A stretch of 64,000 nt of DNA from Clostridia bacterium (lineage in GTDB: Bacteria; Bacillota; Clostridia; Christensenellales; Aristaeellaceae). The stretch lies in NCBI GenBank assembly GCA_017395685.1, contig JAFQOD010000022.1, positions 1-64,000 of the forward strand, in the 5' to 3' direction. The position numbers and the translations under genes were made by a program. Within the stretch, counting starts at the first letter, position 1, and every line of letters starts with the position of its first letter. This document shows positions 51,354-59,164 of the stretch, piece after piece. The notes under the pieces were generated by a model. That model saw nothing but the letters and a program-made list of their open reading frames with translations. It was not told the origin of the DNA and did no database searches.

Positions 51354-53217
51354 GGGATGCACCTCCAGACTTGGTCAGCGCATACAGGATGATCCCGTTG
51401 GAAATCAGAATGCGCAGCGTTTCAGAGAAGGTGGAGCCGGGCACCAGCATATTGGCAACCGGCATGCCCAGGGTGAGTACGCCCTGGAATAGGAAGGTAC
51501 CGATCAGTACATGGCTTACCTTGCAGCGGCTGGTGGAGGCGCCGCCGATGAGGATGGCGGATGCGGCGATGAAGCCCATCTGCCGGGGAGCAGTATACAG
51601 CTGCATGAAGCCGTAGGATTGGCTGTACACCAGAATGCCCACAGCGCCCAGCACGGTGGAAAGCATGGTGCCGATGATGCGCATCTTGTTCACATTGATG
51701 CCGGTAGCCTCGGCAAACCGGGGATTGTTGCCCACGGCCTGCATGGCAACGCCCGTCTTGGAGCGGCCAAACAGCCATACCAGGAGGCAGCACAGCAGCA
51801 TGAACAGCAGCAGACCGGTGGGAACGGTGAAGCCGCCGATATTGAAGGACAGCAGATCATCCAGGATATGCTCGAAATTGGTGTTATCCAGGCCGATGGT
51901 GTTGCGCAGGCCGGTGCCCAGGGGCCACTTCAGCTTCAGGCTGGTAAAAGGCAGCACCAGCCAGGCAATGCACATCAGCGATACGATGGAGAAGCCCACA
52001 TAGGTGGTAACGCCCATTTCTTCGCCCTTGAGGCGATTGAGCAGATGGCCGTACAGCCAGCCGGTAACGGAAGCGATCATGCAGCCCACCGCAATGGCGA
52101 ACAGGAAGCCGCCCCAGCCGGGGAAACCGAACTGGATGGTCATCAGGCCGCCGATCAGACCGGCAACCAGGCCGATGGGCAGGCCCAGATTCAGGGAAAT
52201 GCCGCATTGGATGCCGGGCACCATGGCCAGAACCATAATGGAGTTCATGCCCATACGCACCAGGGAGTTGGAAAGCAGTACATCCAATTCCAGATCGAAG
52301 AACAGGCTCAGCAGGCACAGCAGGATGAAGAACAGCCCGATGATCACCCGGGGGATGCCCAGCTTTTTGATCAGCAGTTCGCTGTAAATCACCGTCAGCG
52401 CTGCGATCAGCAGGCCTACGGCCAGATAGATCACGTCATCCGCATAGCGGATCAGGAAGGGGCCGAAGGTGTTCTTCAGGGCGCCCTTGCTTCCGGCAGC
52501 CATGTACGTATCATAGAGGGCTGCGAAATCGGCCCCGGCTTCATAAACGATGCCGGCTACCGTTTTCTGCAGGGTTTCCAGGGCGGCGTCATCCATCACG
52601 GGATAGATGGTCTTCAGGGCAGCGCCTACCGATTCATAGGCGGTGTTTTCCTGGGCCTGGAGGGCAATCATTTCTTCCGTGGCGGTGAAGCCGGACATAT
52701 CCACATTCACCGTCAGGGTTTCAGGCACATCCTGGCCGGCTTCCAGCTTGGCAGCCCGGTCAGCCTCCGCCTTTTCCAGAGCGGCGGGATACATCAGATC
52801 ATAATAGGCCTGTTCTGCTTCTGCCTTGCAGTCTTCATAGGCCTTCAGCGCCGTATAATAACCGGCTACGGCATCATACAGGGGCGCGGGATCGATGGCG
52901 TCATAATCCACTTCGAAATTGGAATACTTGGCACGTGCCTCTTCTTCCGCAGCGGCAACGGCCTTGCGGATGGCGCTCATGCCCTTGCCTTCCGCCTTGG
53001 CGGCCACACGGGCTTCTTCCTTGGCAATGGCAACATAGCTTTCTACTACGCCTTCGCCGGTGGCATTGAGCAGCGTGCGGATCCGCAGATCGGCGATGAT
53101 ATCCTGGCCCTTTTCGCTGTTGCGCATGGGCAGGCAGATCACGCCGGTCACAATCAGGCACAGGGCGATGGCAGCCAGCACGAGGGCAATAATCTTTTTC
53201 ACTTTGGACTTGGTCAT
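51346..53217 (-). CDS. ABC transporter permease with a large extracytoplasmic insertion
   Basis: A 623-residue BPD_transp_2 permease. After TM1 (~8-28) comes a ~226-residue hydrophilic, Ala/Glu-rich, helical domain (32-258), and only then the usual eight or nine TM helices (from ~262). The permease core shows AVGNNPRFAEATGINVNKMR, matching its partner. Typical permeases of this family are about 350 residues, so the insertion is the outlier; with N-terminus inside, it lies outside the membrane next to the binding protein. Start: AAAGGAGA precedes the ATG, which overlaps the ATPase stop by 4 nt. Confidence 0.88.
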   Translation of the reverse strand: MTKSKVKKIIALVLAAIALCLIVTGVICLPMRNSEKGQDIIADLRIRTLLNATGEGVVESYVAIAKEEARVAAKAEGKGMSAIRKAVAAAEEEARAKYSNFEVDYDAIDPAPLYDAVAGYYTALKAYEDCKAEAEQAYYDLMYPAALEKAEADRAAKLEAGQDVPETLTVNVDMSGFTATEEMIALQAQENTAYESVGAALKTIYPVMDDAALETLQKTVAGIVYEAGADFAALYDTYMAAGSKGALKNTFGPFLIRYADDVIYLAVGLLIAALTVIYSELLIKKLGIPRVIIGLFFILLCLLSLFFDLELDVLLSNSLVRMGMNSIMVLAMVPGIQCGISLNLGLPIGLVAGLIGGLMTIQFGFPGWGGFLFAIAVGCMIASVTGWLYGHLLNRLKGEEMGVTTYVGFSIVSLMCIAWLVLPFTSLKLKWPLGTGLRNTIGLDNTNFEHILDDLLSFNIGGFTVPTGLLLFMLLCCLLVWLFGRSKTGVAMQAVGNNPRFAEATGINVNKMRIIGTMLSTVLGAVGILVYSQSYGFMQLYTAPRQMGFIAASAILIGGASTSRCKVSHVLIGTFLFQGVLTLGMPVANMLVPGSTFSETLRILISNGIILYALTKSGGASRG

Positions 53218-54824
53218 GCGTTGCCATCTCCTTTCTCTTTGTGTTCAGAGGGCTTGATGCCGCTCATTGCCAGGCCGAAATCGGCGTCGGATGCGTTGGG
53301 GGAGAGGATATCCACCAACTTGCCTTCGGAAATGATGGCAATCCGGTCGGAAATGGAGCGCAGCTCCTGCAATTCGGAGGAGATCATCACGATGGTCATG
53401 CCCTGCTCCCGGTTGAGCTTGAGCAGCGTTTCCAATACCAGCTTCTTGGCGCCGATATCGATGCCGCGGGTGGGCTCGGATACGAAGAGGAACCGGGGAT
53501 TCATAGCCAGCGCCCGGGCGATGCAAACCTTCTGCTGGTTGCCGCCGGAAAGGGTGCCGGTATGCTGGGTGGGGCCGAAGCAGCGGATATCCAGATCCTT
53601 GATCATCTGATCGGCGATTCCGCGGACGGCCTTGGCATCCTTCAGCCGGAGGGGGCCATACCAGCGCAGGTATTCGCCCTTGATCTGCATGGCGGTGAAT
53701 ACGATATTATCTTCGATGGACTGATCCAGCAAAAGACCTACGCCCTTGCGGTCCTCAGATACCATGGCGATGCCGCTGTGCAGGGCGGATTTGGCATTGC
53801 CCAGGGTCAGGGGTTCGCCAAACAGTTCCACACTGCCGGAGGATTCATACAGGCTCATGATGCCGTTGGAAATGCCCAGCTTGCCCTGGCCGGCCAGGCC
53901 GCCGATGCCCAGAATTTCGCCTTCATGCACATCCAGGGAGATGCCCTTTACTTCTTCGCCGGGCATATCCACATACAGATCCCGGATCTTCATGGCGATA
54001 TTGCCCTGGGGAGCGGGACGGGAATCGGCCTCTACCACTGCTTCGCCCTTCCGGCCGATCATCAGTTCAGCCAGATCGGTGATGGTGGTATCCTCCGCCT
54101 TCCGGACGGCGGCCAGCTTGCCATCCCGCAGGATGGTGATGGAATTGGCGGCGGCTGCCACTTCATCCAGGCGGTGGGTGATGAAAATGATGGCGATGCC
54201 GCTGGCAGCAATCTGCTCCATCACGGAAATCAGCTGGGTGGCTTCGCTTTCGGTGAGCACGGCGGTGGGCTCGTCAAATACCAGCAGCTTCACGCCCTTC
54301 TTATCAATTTCACGGGCGATTTCAACAAACTGCATATAGCCTACGGGCATGCCGTGGATCTTGGTATATTCATCGATATTCATGCCCACGCTGTCCAGGG
54401 CTTTCCGGGCGTCATGGGACATGGAGCCCATATCCAGGGTTTTCAGATTCTTGCCCAGGATGCGGCTGAACAGGTTGGGGGTGGTGATTTCACGGTTCAG
54501 CTTGATATTTTCTGTTACCGTGAAGCCGGGCAGCAGCATAAATTCCTGATGCACCATACCAATGCCCTTGAGCATGGCGTCGTGGGGAGATGCCACATGG
54601 GTTTCTTCCCCATCGATGAGCACCTGGCCCTCAAATCCGCCGGTGGAATGAATCACGGGCATGCCGAAAAGCACATTCATCAGCGTGGATTTGCCTGCGC
54701 CGTTTTCACCCAGCAGGGCATGGATTTCCCCGGGGCGTACGGACAGGGATACATCGCTGAGAACGGTGTTCTCGCCATAGCGCTTGGTGATGTTTTTCAT
54801 CTCCAGTACATACTCTGCGCTCAA
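53214..54824 (-). CDS. ABC transporter ATPase with two cassettes (RbsA/YufO type)
   Basis: A 536-residue fused double ATPase that energises the importer. The first cassette has Walker A GENGAGKST (39-47) and Walker B LLVFDEPTAVLT, with a degenerate signature (MPVGYMQFVEIA). The second has a degenerate P-loop (GIGGLAGQGKLG) but an intact LSGGNQQKVCIARAL and SEPTRGIDIGAK. This asymmetry is normal in the family. The start is a TTG at 54824 behind AAAGGAGG; an upstream in-frame ATG at 54908 would place a long hairpin within the coding region, so it is rejected. Confidence 0.9.
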   Translation of the reverse strand: MSAEYVLEMKNITKRYGENTVLSDVSLSVRPGEIHALLGENGAGKSTLMNVLFGMPVIHSTGGFEGQVLIDGEETHVASPHDAMLKGIGMVHQEFMLLPGFTVTENIKLNREITTPNLFSRILGKNLKTLDMGSMSHDARKALDSVGMNIDEYTKIHGMPVGYMQFVEIAREIDKKGVKLLVFDEPTAVLTESEATQLISVMEQIAASGIAIIFITHRLDEVAAAANSITILRDGKLAAVRKAEDTTITDLAELMIGRKGEAVVEADSRPAPQGNIAMKIRDLYVDMPGEEVKGISLDVHEGEILGIGGLAGQGKLGISNGIMSLYESSGSVELFGEPLTLGNAKSALHSGIAMVSEDRKGVGLLLDQSIEDNIVFTAMQIKGEYLRWYGPLRLKDAKAVRGIADQMIKDLDIRCFGPTQHTGTLSGGNQQKVCIARALAMNPRFLFVSEPTRGIDIGAKKLVLETLLKLNREQGMTIVMISSELQELRSISDRIAIISEGKLVDILSPNASDADFGLAMSGIKPSEHKEKGDGNA

Positions 54825-54853
54825 AGTAAATAAGCCTCCTTTGGAAAAGAACA

Positions 54854-54910
54854 TTTTACACGCAATTGTCAAAGGGGATGGATGGGCCCCTCTCACAATT
54901 GCGTGCAAAA
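54854..54910 (-). promoter_or_regulatory. Long leader hairpin between the binding-protein terminator and the ATPase RBS
   Basis: TTTTACACGCAATTGT (54854-54869) and ACAATTGCGTGCAAAA (54895-54910) are complementary at 15 of 16 positions, and inner GGGG/CCCC bases extend the helix. On the minus strand it ends about 20 nt before AAAGGAGG. It could guard the 5' end of a processed mRNA or be an operator. Confidence 0.6.
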
Positions 54911-54920
54911 GGGTTAAGCC

Positions 54921-54953
54921 GGAAAAGAGGCCCGCCCGAAGGTGGGCGGGCCT
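54921..54953 (-). terminator. Intra-operon terminator after the binding-protein gene
   Basis: Stem AGGCCCGCCC/GGGCGGGCCT (54928-54937, 54944-54953) followed by CTTTTCC on the minus strand. Partial read-through would yield more binding protein than transporter core. Confidence 0.8.
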
Positions 54954-54979
54954 TTCATTTGCTGTTACCGGAAATCGGA

Positions 54980-56116
54980 TTACTGCAGGTAATCGGCGAA
55001 ATCAACGGGAGCCAGCAGGATGGTGTAGTAGTTGTTGAAGGTGGTGCCTTCAGCATTGGTGTAGTTGGCAACCTTAGCGCCGGGGATCTTGGCGGTGAGC
55101 AGCTCAGCCAGCTTCACGCCGTCGTTGCGATCGGTGATAGCGCCATCGATGTAGCCCTTGGCATATTCAACGCCGATTTCGATGATGGTCATGGCAACGG
55201 GGGAAGCCCAGGTGGAGTAACGGCCAACGGCGTCATATTCCTGCAGCTTGGCGGCGATAGCCTTCAGAGCGGCTTCGTCGTCACCGCCTACAGCCAGTTC
55301 CAGGCCCAGGGTGGCGGGGAAGGCATGATAGGGGGAGGGGCAGCAGGGCTGGGGATAGTAAGCATTGGGCTGGGTCAGGATGGCTTCCTGCAGGGAGGGC
55401 TGCATGCCGCAGTTGGTGGTGAAGAAAGCAACCTTCTTGCCTTCGTACTTGGCCATCTGCTGGGGCACGTCTTCCAGAATGAACTGCTGGGAGGCGGACA
55501 GGCCGGCTTCAGCGGTGGGGTCGGGAGCGGTTACGTCAACCAGTTCAATGCCCAGAGCATCGGCATTTTCCTGCAGCAGCTGATGACGGCCAACGATCAG
55601 TTCCATGGCCATGTGGCGGGGGAAGGAATAGTGGATGAACACTTCGATGCCCCAGTCAGCGCACTTTTCCATGATGGAGTCGCCCTGAGCGATTTCGTCA
55701 GCATACATCACGATATCGGCGGCGGCAGAAATGACGGCGGGGTCTTCCTGGGGAGTGCCGGCAATGAAGAGGATGTCGTCACGGCCCATTTCGCGGATCT
55801 TCTGAACAGCGGGGGTGGCGCCGGGAACGGCCTGGCACATTACGATGGCCTTCACGTCGGGGTCAGCGGCGAAGGCAACCAGCTTGGAAACGGTGGTTTC
55901 CTGTTCGGACATGAAGTTGTCCGGATAGGTGTCGGTGATGATGTGGTCGGCGCCCCAGGTGGCGACGGCCTTTTCAGCGGCGCGGAATTCTTCTTCGCCC
56001 TGAGATACGGTACCGGTCAGGATGGCGATCTTCCAGTTGCCTTCTTCGGCTACGGCGAAGGACGCCATGGAGAGCAGCATGGCAACGGCCAGGATCATGC
56101 TCAGCATTTTCTTCAT
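54980..56116 (-). CDS. DUF3798-family extracytoplasmic solute-binding protein
   Basis: A 378-residue secreted protein with a signal peptide (~1-22). The body resembles periplasmic-binding-protein type I folds and DUF3798: WKIAILTGTVSQGEEEFRAAE, ADHIITDTYPDNFM, VKAIVMCQAVPGATPAVQKI. Its position ahead of a double ATPase and two permeases mirrors BmpA/YufN in nucleoside importers. Inference: it captures the ligand for the transporter at 50067-54824. The start at 56116 (MKKMLSM) is preceded by GAGGAGGA. It has no lipobox Cys, so retention at the membrane is unclear. A promoter lies ~85 nt upstream and a terminator follows. Confidence 0.85.
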   Translation of the reverse strand: MKKMLSMILAVAMLLSMASFAVAEEGNWKIAILTGTVSQGEEEFRAAEKAVATWGADHIITDTYPDNFMSEQETTVSKLVAFAADPDVKAIVMCQAVPGATPAVQKIREMGRDDILFIAGTPQEDPAVISAAADIVMYADEIAQGDSIMEKCADWGIEVFIHYSFPRHMAMELIVGRHQLLQENADALGIELVDVTAPDPTAEAGLSASQQFILEDVPQQMAKYEGKKVAFFTTNCGMQPSLQEAILTQPNAYYPQPCCPSPYHAFPATLGLELAVGGDDEAALKAIAAKLQEYDAVGRYSTWASPVAMTIIEIGVEYAKGYIDGAITDRNDGVKLAELLTAKIPGAKVANYTNAEGTTFNNYYTILLAPVDFADYLQ

Positions 56117-56200
56117 GATGTGGTTCCTCCTCTTTTTTTGAGAATCTTTCCTGCATCCGACCCGGATGAACTTTGCAATCCGTCCGGATGGAATGGTCAA

Positions 56201-56229
56201 ATTATAGCACAGGAGTTTTATTTGCACAA
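56201..56229 (-). promoter_or_regulatory. Promoter of the DUF3798/ABC transporter unit
   Basis: Minus strand TTGTGC (56229-56224), 17 bp, TATAAT (56206-56201). Confidence 0.72.
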
Positions 56230-56440
56230 GAGGGAATTTTCAATTTTTTCCGGTTGATGAAATTGCGGAAAAACCCAGGTAAAATAAGGGTTTGAGAGCA
56301 ATTTGGCTGGTTTTTGAAGGGCTGAAATACAAAAAATAAACAGTTTGAAAAAACAAAATTCTGAATAAATAAACGGGGGAAGCTGTCAGGGAAATTGCAG
56401 TTTGGGAATCGAAAAATTGCAAAACCGTGGAAAACAAAAA
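56230..56440. other. AT-rich intergenic stretch, no gene seen
   Basis: About 210 bases, strongly A-rich on the plus strand, between the transporter promoter and the symporter terminator. I see several AAATTGC words but no ORF with an RBS, no RNA fold and no complete inverted repeat. Confidence 0.6.
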
Positions 56441-56471
56441 GAAAAAAGCCTTCCCGGAAGAACGGGAAGGC
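56441..56471 (-). terminator. Terminator of the symporter gene
   Basis: Stem GCCTTCCCG/CGGGAAGGC (56448-56456, 56463-56471), followed on the minus strand by TTTTTTC. Confidence 0.9.
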
Positions 56472-56483
56472 AAAACGCACGGT

Positions 56484-57983
56484 TTATTTGCTGAATGCGG
56501 TTTTGAGGATGGATTCCGGGGGCAGGGTGGACCGGGTGAGCAGACTGACGACGGGCACCACGATCAACCCTGCAATCATCCCGCTCACGCCGCTGAGGGC
56601 GGCCACGGAGGTGCCCAGGAACAGCGGGGGAAGCAGCGCCGTCAGGAATCCGCACAGCAGCCCAGCCCATGCGCCCAGGCGGGTGGTGCCCTTCCACAGC
56701 AGGCCGTACATGAAGGGGGCCAGGAACGAACCGGCCACTACGCCCCAGGAAAGGGACATCAGCTGCATGATGGGGGTATTCTGCATCAGGAAATTGATCA
56801 CCAGGGAAAGGCCCACGAATACCAGGCAGAGGATGCGCATGGTAAAGGTCTTCTGCTTTTCGGTGCGTTTGGGGAAAATGGTGCCCAGCAGATCCACGGA
56901 AATGACGGAAGCGGAGGCCAATACCAGCGCCGTCAGGGTGGAAATGCTGGCGGAAAGTAAAAGCACAATGAACAATCCCTGCAGCCAGTCAGGAATGCCC
57001 ACCACCGTCTGATCAGTGAGCATGGTGGGCATGATCTGATCCATTACCATGCCGCCCTGTTCCACAGCTGCGGCTGCGGTGCCGTAGGTGGCGTCGGGAA
57101 TTTTGCTGAGCACCACCCGGCCGAAGCCGCCGGCGAAATAGATGCCGCCGGCAATGATCAGGGCAAAGCTGGTGGAAATGATGGTGGCCCGCTTTACGGA
57201 TTTGGTATCCTTGATGGCAAAAAATTTATGCAGCATCTGGGGCAGGCCAAGGACGCCCAGGGAGGTGAGCAAAACATTGGAAAGCAGGGGCTGGGCATTC
57301 TCTTTGGTAATGGCCATGGAGTTGAAGCTGCCCTCCAATTGCCCCAGCTGGGCAAGGCCTTCCTTCAGGCCGCCGGCGCCCCGGATGATATACCAGATAA
57401 TGAGCAGCACGCCCGCAATCATGATGATGCCCTGGATAAAATCGGTGATGGCAGTGGCCCGGTAGCCGCCGGCAAAAAGATACAGGGCGGCCAGCACAGC
57501 GATACCGATGACGCACCAGGTATAATCAATGCCCAGCGCCATGCGGAACATGGTGCCCAGGCCCTTATATACGGAAGCGGAATAGGGAATCAGGAAAATA
57601 AAGATGATGACGGAGGCCGCCAGCTTCATCCATTTGGCGTTATACCGCTTTTCAAAGAAGCCGGGGATGGTGCCCACATCCAGCTTTTCACCCATCCGGC
57701 GGACGGGCCTGGCCAGCAGGCTCCATGCCAGCAGGCTGCCGATGACCGCATTGCCGATGCCGGCCCAGGCGGCGGCGATACCGAACTGCCAGCCCATGCT
57801 GCCCGCATAGCCCACGATGATAACGGCAGAAAAATAGCTGGCGCCGTAGGAAAGGGCGCTCATCCATGCGCCTACATTCCGCCCGCCCAGCAAGAAATCT
57901 TTGAGAGAGAGGGATTTTCTTGCCGTCAGCACCAATACGGATACAATCATGACGGCATAGAGCACCAAAACAGCATACTTCAC
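56484..57983 (-). CDS. Sodium:solute symporter family (SSS/PutP-type) transporter
   Basis: A 499-residue protein with about 13 TM helices that uses the sodium gradient to import an organic solute. Family features are FLLGGRNVGAWMSALSYGASYFSA near the start, GGYRATAITDFIQGIIM in the middle, and LLLSASISTLTALVLASASVIS in TM8, with serines expected at a sodium site. The length matches PutP/PanF relatives; the solute is not determinable. It is monocistronic with a terminator. Upstream is only a weak promoter candidate (TATCAT, near 58037-58042). Confidence 0.9.
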   Translation of the reverse strand: MKYAVLVLYAVMIVSVLVLTARKSLSLKDFLLGGRNVGAWMSALSYGASYFSAVIIVGYAGSMGWQFGIAAAWAGIGNAVIGSLLAWSLLARPVRRMGEKLDVGTIPGFFEKRYNAKWMKLAASVIIFIFLIPYSASVYKGLGTMFRMALGIDYTWCVIGIAVLAALYLFAGGYRATAITDFIQGIIMIAGVLLIIWYIIRGAGGLKEGLAQLGQLEGSFNSMAITKENAQPLLSNVLLTSLGVLGLPQMLHKFFAIKDTKSVKRATIISTSFALIIAGGIYFAGGFGRVVLSKIPDATYGTAAAAVEQGGMVMDQIMPTMLTDQTVVGIPDWLQGLFIVLLLSASISTLTALVLASASVISVDLLGTIFPKRTEKQKTFTMRILCLVFVGLSLVINFLMQNTPIMQLMSLSWGVVAGSFLAPFMYGLLWKGTTRLGAWAGLLCGFLTALLPPLFLGTSVAALSGVSGMIAGLIVVPVVSLLTRSTLPPESILKTAFSK

Positions 57984-58199
57984 CTTAGGACACTTCCTTC
58001 CATACTACTGCCGCAGCGCGCGGCGTCTACAAAAATCATGATACCATAGCAGGCTTGGATTGACCAGTTTTTTTGATGTATTTCTCTCGTTGGCGCACCT
58101 TCCCTTCCCCTGGGCATAGGATGAGGATGAAGGCTGATTGAAAAGCCTTGATCCCAGGATATGCGTCCTCAGGGCGCAATCGATAAGGAGGCGCGTCTT

Positions 58200-59012
58200 A
58201 TGTCTTTCTATTCCTACAAGAATGCCAATCCCTCCTGCTGCCCCGGCACGGTGGCCGGAAATGTGCTGGATGGGCTGAATGAGAAAATCTGCATCCAGGT
58301 GCAGCGGGTGTATGACAGCTGCCTGCAGCAGGAGCAGCTTTCCGATGTGGATGTGGTGATTACCAGCTACGCCCAGGTGGTCAATACCTGCTGCTGCAAT
58401 TCCTCCGCCTGCTGCGGCAATGAAACGGAAACCGTACCCCCTACATCCGCTCCGGTGCCCCCCATTGTGTTTGAATCCTGCCGCTCCAGCACCATGGATG
58501 TGGATATCAGCAATCTTTCCGTGGAGCGGCTGTGCGACCGGCCCTGCTTTGCCCGGGTACGGGGAACGCTGCAGATTCCCATCGATATCCTCTTTACCGA
58601 CAGCCGGTGCGTGGAATATATCGGCAAGGCCATCATCAATGTGAATAAGGATGTATTGCTGGCGGTGCCCGATGAATCCATCGTGCCCTTCAATCTGGAG
58701 GGCATGGCCAGCGCGGTATGCGTGGCGGGCAATTACAGGGGCAATAATACCTTCCGGCTGACGGTGTGCGTCACCATCGTGCTGAAGGTGCTGGCCAAGG
58801 TGGAAATTCTGGTGCCCAGCTACGGCTTCTGCCCCATTCCTCCCTGCGAGGAATTTGCCGATTCCGTCTGCGATGAATTCTTCTCCCTGCCCCTGTTCCC
58901 CCCGGCCTCCCTCTGTGATGAGGGCAGCGTTGCCGGCCAGAGCTCCGGCTGCCGCTGCAATACCGGCTGCGGATGCGGAAACGGCTGCGGCTGTAATCGC
59001 TGCGGCGGCTGA
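58200..59012 (+). CDS. Cys-rich protein, possibly a spore coat or exosporium component
   Basis: A 270-residue protein without a signal peptide or TM. It has about 30 cysteines, clustered as CCCNSSACC (~62-70) and in a C-terminal CxCxxGCGCGNGCGCNRCGG tail. The centre (~110-230) is a beta-rich domain with CFARVRGTLQIPIDILFTDS and RLTVCVTIVLKVLAKVEILVPSYG. I do not recognise a named family. High Cys content, a sticky tail and the absence of export signals resemble clostridial coat/exosporium proteins, which is inference. AAGGAGG lies 9 nt before the ATG. It is a single gene with its own terminator. Confidence 0.72.
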   Translation: MSFYSYKNANPSCCPGTVAGNVLDGLNEKICIQVQRVYDSCLQQEQLSDVDVVITSYAQVVNTCCCNSSACCGNETETVPPTSAPVPPIVFESCRSSTMDVDISNLSVERLCDRPCFARVRGTLQIPIDILFTDSRCVEYIGKAIINVNKDVLLAVPDESIVPFNLEGMASAVCVAGNYRGNNTFRLTVCVTIVLKVLAKVEILVPSYGFCPIPPCEEFADSVCDEFFSLPLFPPASLCDEGSVAGQSSGCRCNTGCGCGNGCGCNRCGG

Positions 59013-59027
59013 AATGGCTTCTTCCTT

Positions 59028-59049
59028 CGGAGCGGCGAAAGCCGCTCCG
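59028..59049 (+). terminator. Hairpin terminator after the Cys-rich protein gene
   Basis: Stem CGGAGCGGC/GCCGCTCCG (59028-59036, 59041-59049) with a GAAA loop. The following TAATATATATT is A/T-rich but not a pure U-run. Confidence 0.65.
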
Positions 59050-59115
59050 TAATATATATTGGAAGGAATTTTGATTAGACTGCCGTAAGCGGACAGGAAA
59101 AACGATAGAAAACAG

Positions 59116-59151
59116 AAAAACTCCCTGCCAGGCGGCTGTGCCCGGCAGGGA
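59116..59151 (-). terminator. Terminator of the hslO-to-59165 unit
   Basis: Stem TCCCTGCC/GGCAGGGA (59122-59129, 59144-59151), followed on the minus strand by GTTTTTC. Confidence 0.85.
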
Positions 59152-59164
59152 ATTTTCATTTGCT

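Noticed and set aside
53214-54824. Degenerate P-loop and signature in the double ATPase as a pseudogene sign
   Set aside because: Asymmetric cassettes of this kind are standard in RbsA/YufO-type ATPases.
54824-54908. Longer N-terminus for the ABC ATPase (ATG at 54908)
   Set aside because: It would translate through the long leader hairpin, lacks an RBS, and the family begins near the TTG at 54824, which has AAAGGAGG.
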